Assembly: GCA_021734825.1 (NCBI GenBank)
Contig: JAIPIE010000018.1
Location: 1-13,509, forward strand
Length of the DNA stretch: 13,509 nt
Direction of reading: 5' to 3'
Source: Patescibacteria group bacterium
GTDB lineage: Bacteria; Patescibacteriota; Patescibacteriia; Patescibacteriales; UBA12465
In this document: one piece after another, positions 12,671 through 13,509 of the stretch
Position numbering within the stretch: position 1 is the first letter of the stretch
Layout of the letters: each line of letters starts with the position of its first letter
Notes under the pieces: generated by a model
What the model was told of the DNA's origin: nothing
Databases searched by the model: none
The model's input: only the letters and a program-made list of their open reading frames with translations
Program-made: the position numbers and the translations under genes

Positions 12671-13198
12671 TTAAACTCCTTCGTAAATCTTAATGCTCTC
12701 GCCTTTTTTCAAAGTAACGATTGCCTTCTTCCAGTCTTTGCGCTTACCTGTGATTCGTCCGCGACTCACTCTCTTGCCTTGCATAGAAATGATATTTACA
12801 TCAACTGGCCGTACTCCGTAAATTGCATAAACAGCTTTAGCAACTTCAATTTTATTAGAAGCTTTGGTAATAACAAATACGTATTTATTAGCGCTAGTTA
12901 ACTCAGTGGCTTTTTCAGTTACCAAAGGTTTAACTAAAACTCTAAAAGCGCCATCAAAACGTGAATTACTAGCAGTCTTTTTACTAACTTTAGTCGTCTT
13001 TTTATCAACTCCTTCGCCGGCATACAAGTCTTTCATGCTTGTCTCAGCTTTGTCAGTTTTTTCGTCTTCTTTAACTACTGTTTCTTTTTTAAGCGCAGTT
13101 TTCTTTTTGTCTACCTTATCATCCTTAAGTTTAGTTTCTTTAGAATCATCCTTAGAAGTTTTTTTTGCAGTAGATTGTTTTGCTCCAAATAAAGCCAT
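12671..13198 (-). CDS. rplW: 50S ribosomal protein L23 (uL23) with long N-terminal extension
   Basis: A 175-residue uL23; E. coli L23 has 100. L23 is the tunnel-exit docking site for trigger factor and SRP. The L23 core begins at about residue 84 (F-R-V-L-V-K-P-L-V-T-E-K-A) and includes Y-V-F-V-I-T-K-A-S-N-K-I-E-V-A-K-A-V and the G-V-R-P-V-D-V-N-I loop. Residues 1-83 are mainly Lys, Asp, Thr, Glu and Ser and look disordered. A short hydrophobic island, S-M-K-D-L-Y-A-G at 54-61, interrupts them and looks like a binding motif. The initiation codon (CATATG) fits its neighbours and the frame is closed upstream by rplD, so the extension is probably real. Confidence 0.94.
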   Translation of the reverse strand: MALFGAKQSTAKKTSKDDSKETKLKDDKVDKKKTALKKETVVKEDEKTDKAETSMKDLYAGEGVDKKTTKVSKKTASNSRFDGAFRVLVKPLVTEKATELTSANKYVFVITKASNKIEVAKAVYAIYGVRPVDVNIISMQGKRVSRGRITGKRKDWKKAIVTLKKGESIKIYEGV

Positions 13199-13220
13199 AT
13201 GTTTATATAAATTCTTTGAA

Positions 13221-13509
13221 TTATTCTTTACTGTATTTCTCGACTAAAGCGAGAACGCCCTCTTCACTGATAATTATTTGGCGAGATGTTAATAAATCAA
13301 CGATATTAATATTTTCTGGGTTAATGATTTTTACTTCTTTTAGATTGCGACCAGAATATCTGGCTTTCTCGTCTTTTTCGCTATTAATTACTAATAAGCC
13401 ACGACGATTTGCTGGTAATACTTCTTTTTCAAAAGCACTTAATATGGCCACAAATTGCTTAGTTTTAAATTCCTTCATTTTCAAAGTATCAACTACTACC
13501 AGACTAGAC
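13221..13509 (-). CDS. rplD: 50S ribosomal protein L4 (uL4), C-terminal part, cut by right edge
   Basis: The last 96 or so codons of uL4, which reaches the tunnel constriction together with L22 and, in E. coli, represses its own S10 operon by attenuation. The visible start is a frame that runs to the window edge: S-S-L-V-V-V-D-T-L-K-M-K-E-F-K-T-K-Q continues to the edge, matching the L4 block (VVD...KTK). The protein ends N-I-V-D-L-L-T-S-R-Q-I-I-I-S-E-E-G-V-L-A-L. The in-frame TTG at 13484 is not the start, because the conserved residues lie upstream of it. L4 is followed by rplW 22 bases later, the standard order. Confidence 0.93.
   Translation of the reverse strand, partial: SSLVVVDTLKMKEFKTKQFVAILSAFEKEVLPANRRGLLVINSEKDEKARYSGRNLKEVKIINPENINIVDLLTSRQIIISEEGVLALVEKYSKE

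Noticed and set aside
12864..13247. Plus-strand frame with hydrophobic segments
   Set aside because: It is the reverse of the Lys/Asp-rich L23 tail, which produces Phe/Leu/Ser runs by chance; not a membrane protein.

Overview
The window is a stretch of bacterial chromosome whose genes almost all lie on the minus strand. From high to low coordinate it carries the end of the S10 operon and most of the spc operon: rplD (cut by the right edge), rplW, rplB, rpsS, rplV, rpsC, rplP, rpmC, rpsQ, rplN, rplX, rplE, rpsN, rplF's upstream partner rpsH, then rplF, rplR, rpsE, rplO and secY. After secY there is a terminator, then an extended -10 promoter. A second unit follows: an unrecognised 98-residue protein, a DUF475/TerC-like membrane protein, map, ruvX and recO, ending at a second terminator. 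At the left edge, on the plus strand, is the 3' end of an IS481/IS3-type transposase, converging on recO.

The gene content suggests a member of the Candidate Phyla Radiation (Patescibacteria). rpmD (uL30) is absent from its usual place between rpsE and rplO, and loss of uL30 is a known CPR trait. S14 is the short zinc type, L24 ends in a zinc ribbon, the DNA is A+T-rich, and S5, L22 and L23 carry long lysine-rich tails. A Parcubacteria-like lineage is my guess only; a 16S or concatenated ribosomal-protein tree would be needed. No UGA codon has to be read as an amino acid in the genes called here, so the standard bacterial code fits.

Most of the window encodes ribosome subunits plus the SecY translocon channel. 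The second unit holds housekeeping functions: N-terminal methionine removal (map), the RuvX/YqgF nuclease and recombination mediator RecO, and a putative metal-ion exporter. Gene spacing is mostly 1-64 bp. The exceptions are three places invaded by heptameric ATTCAAA/ATTCAAG repeats: 2179-2345, 3243-3299 and 9597-9713. One sits inside the S10 operon between rplP and rpmC. Three other gaps (before rplV, rplN and rplF) are richer in G+C and hold inverted repeats.

No exotic defence or biosynthetic system is visible. The most notable signals are the near-complete lack of Shine-Dalgarno sequences combined with T at position -1 of 21 of 23 start codons, the heptad repeat arrays, the tails on tunnel-exit proteins, and several unusual ribosomal-protein and MetAP details. 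No gene-free stretch exceeds 300 bases. I saw no tRNA, rRNA or CRISPR array.
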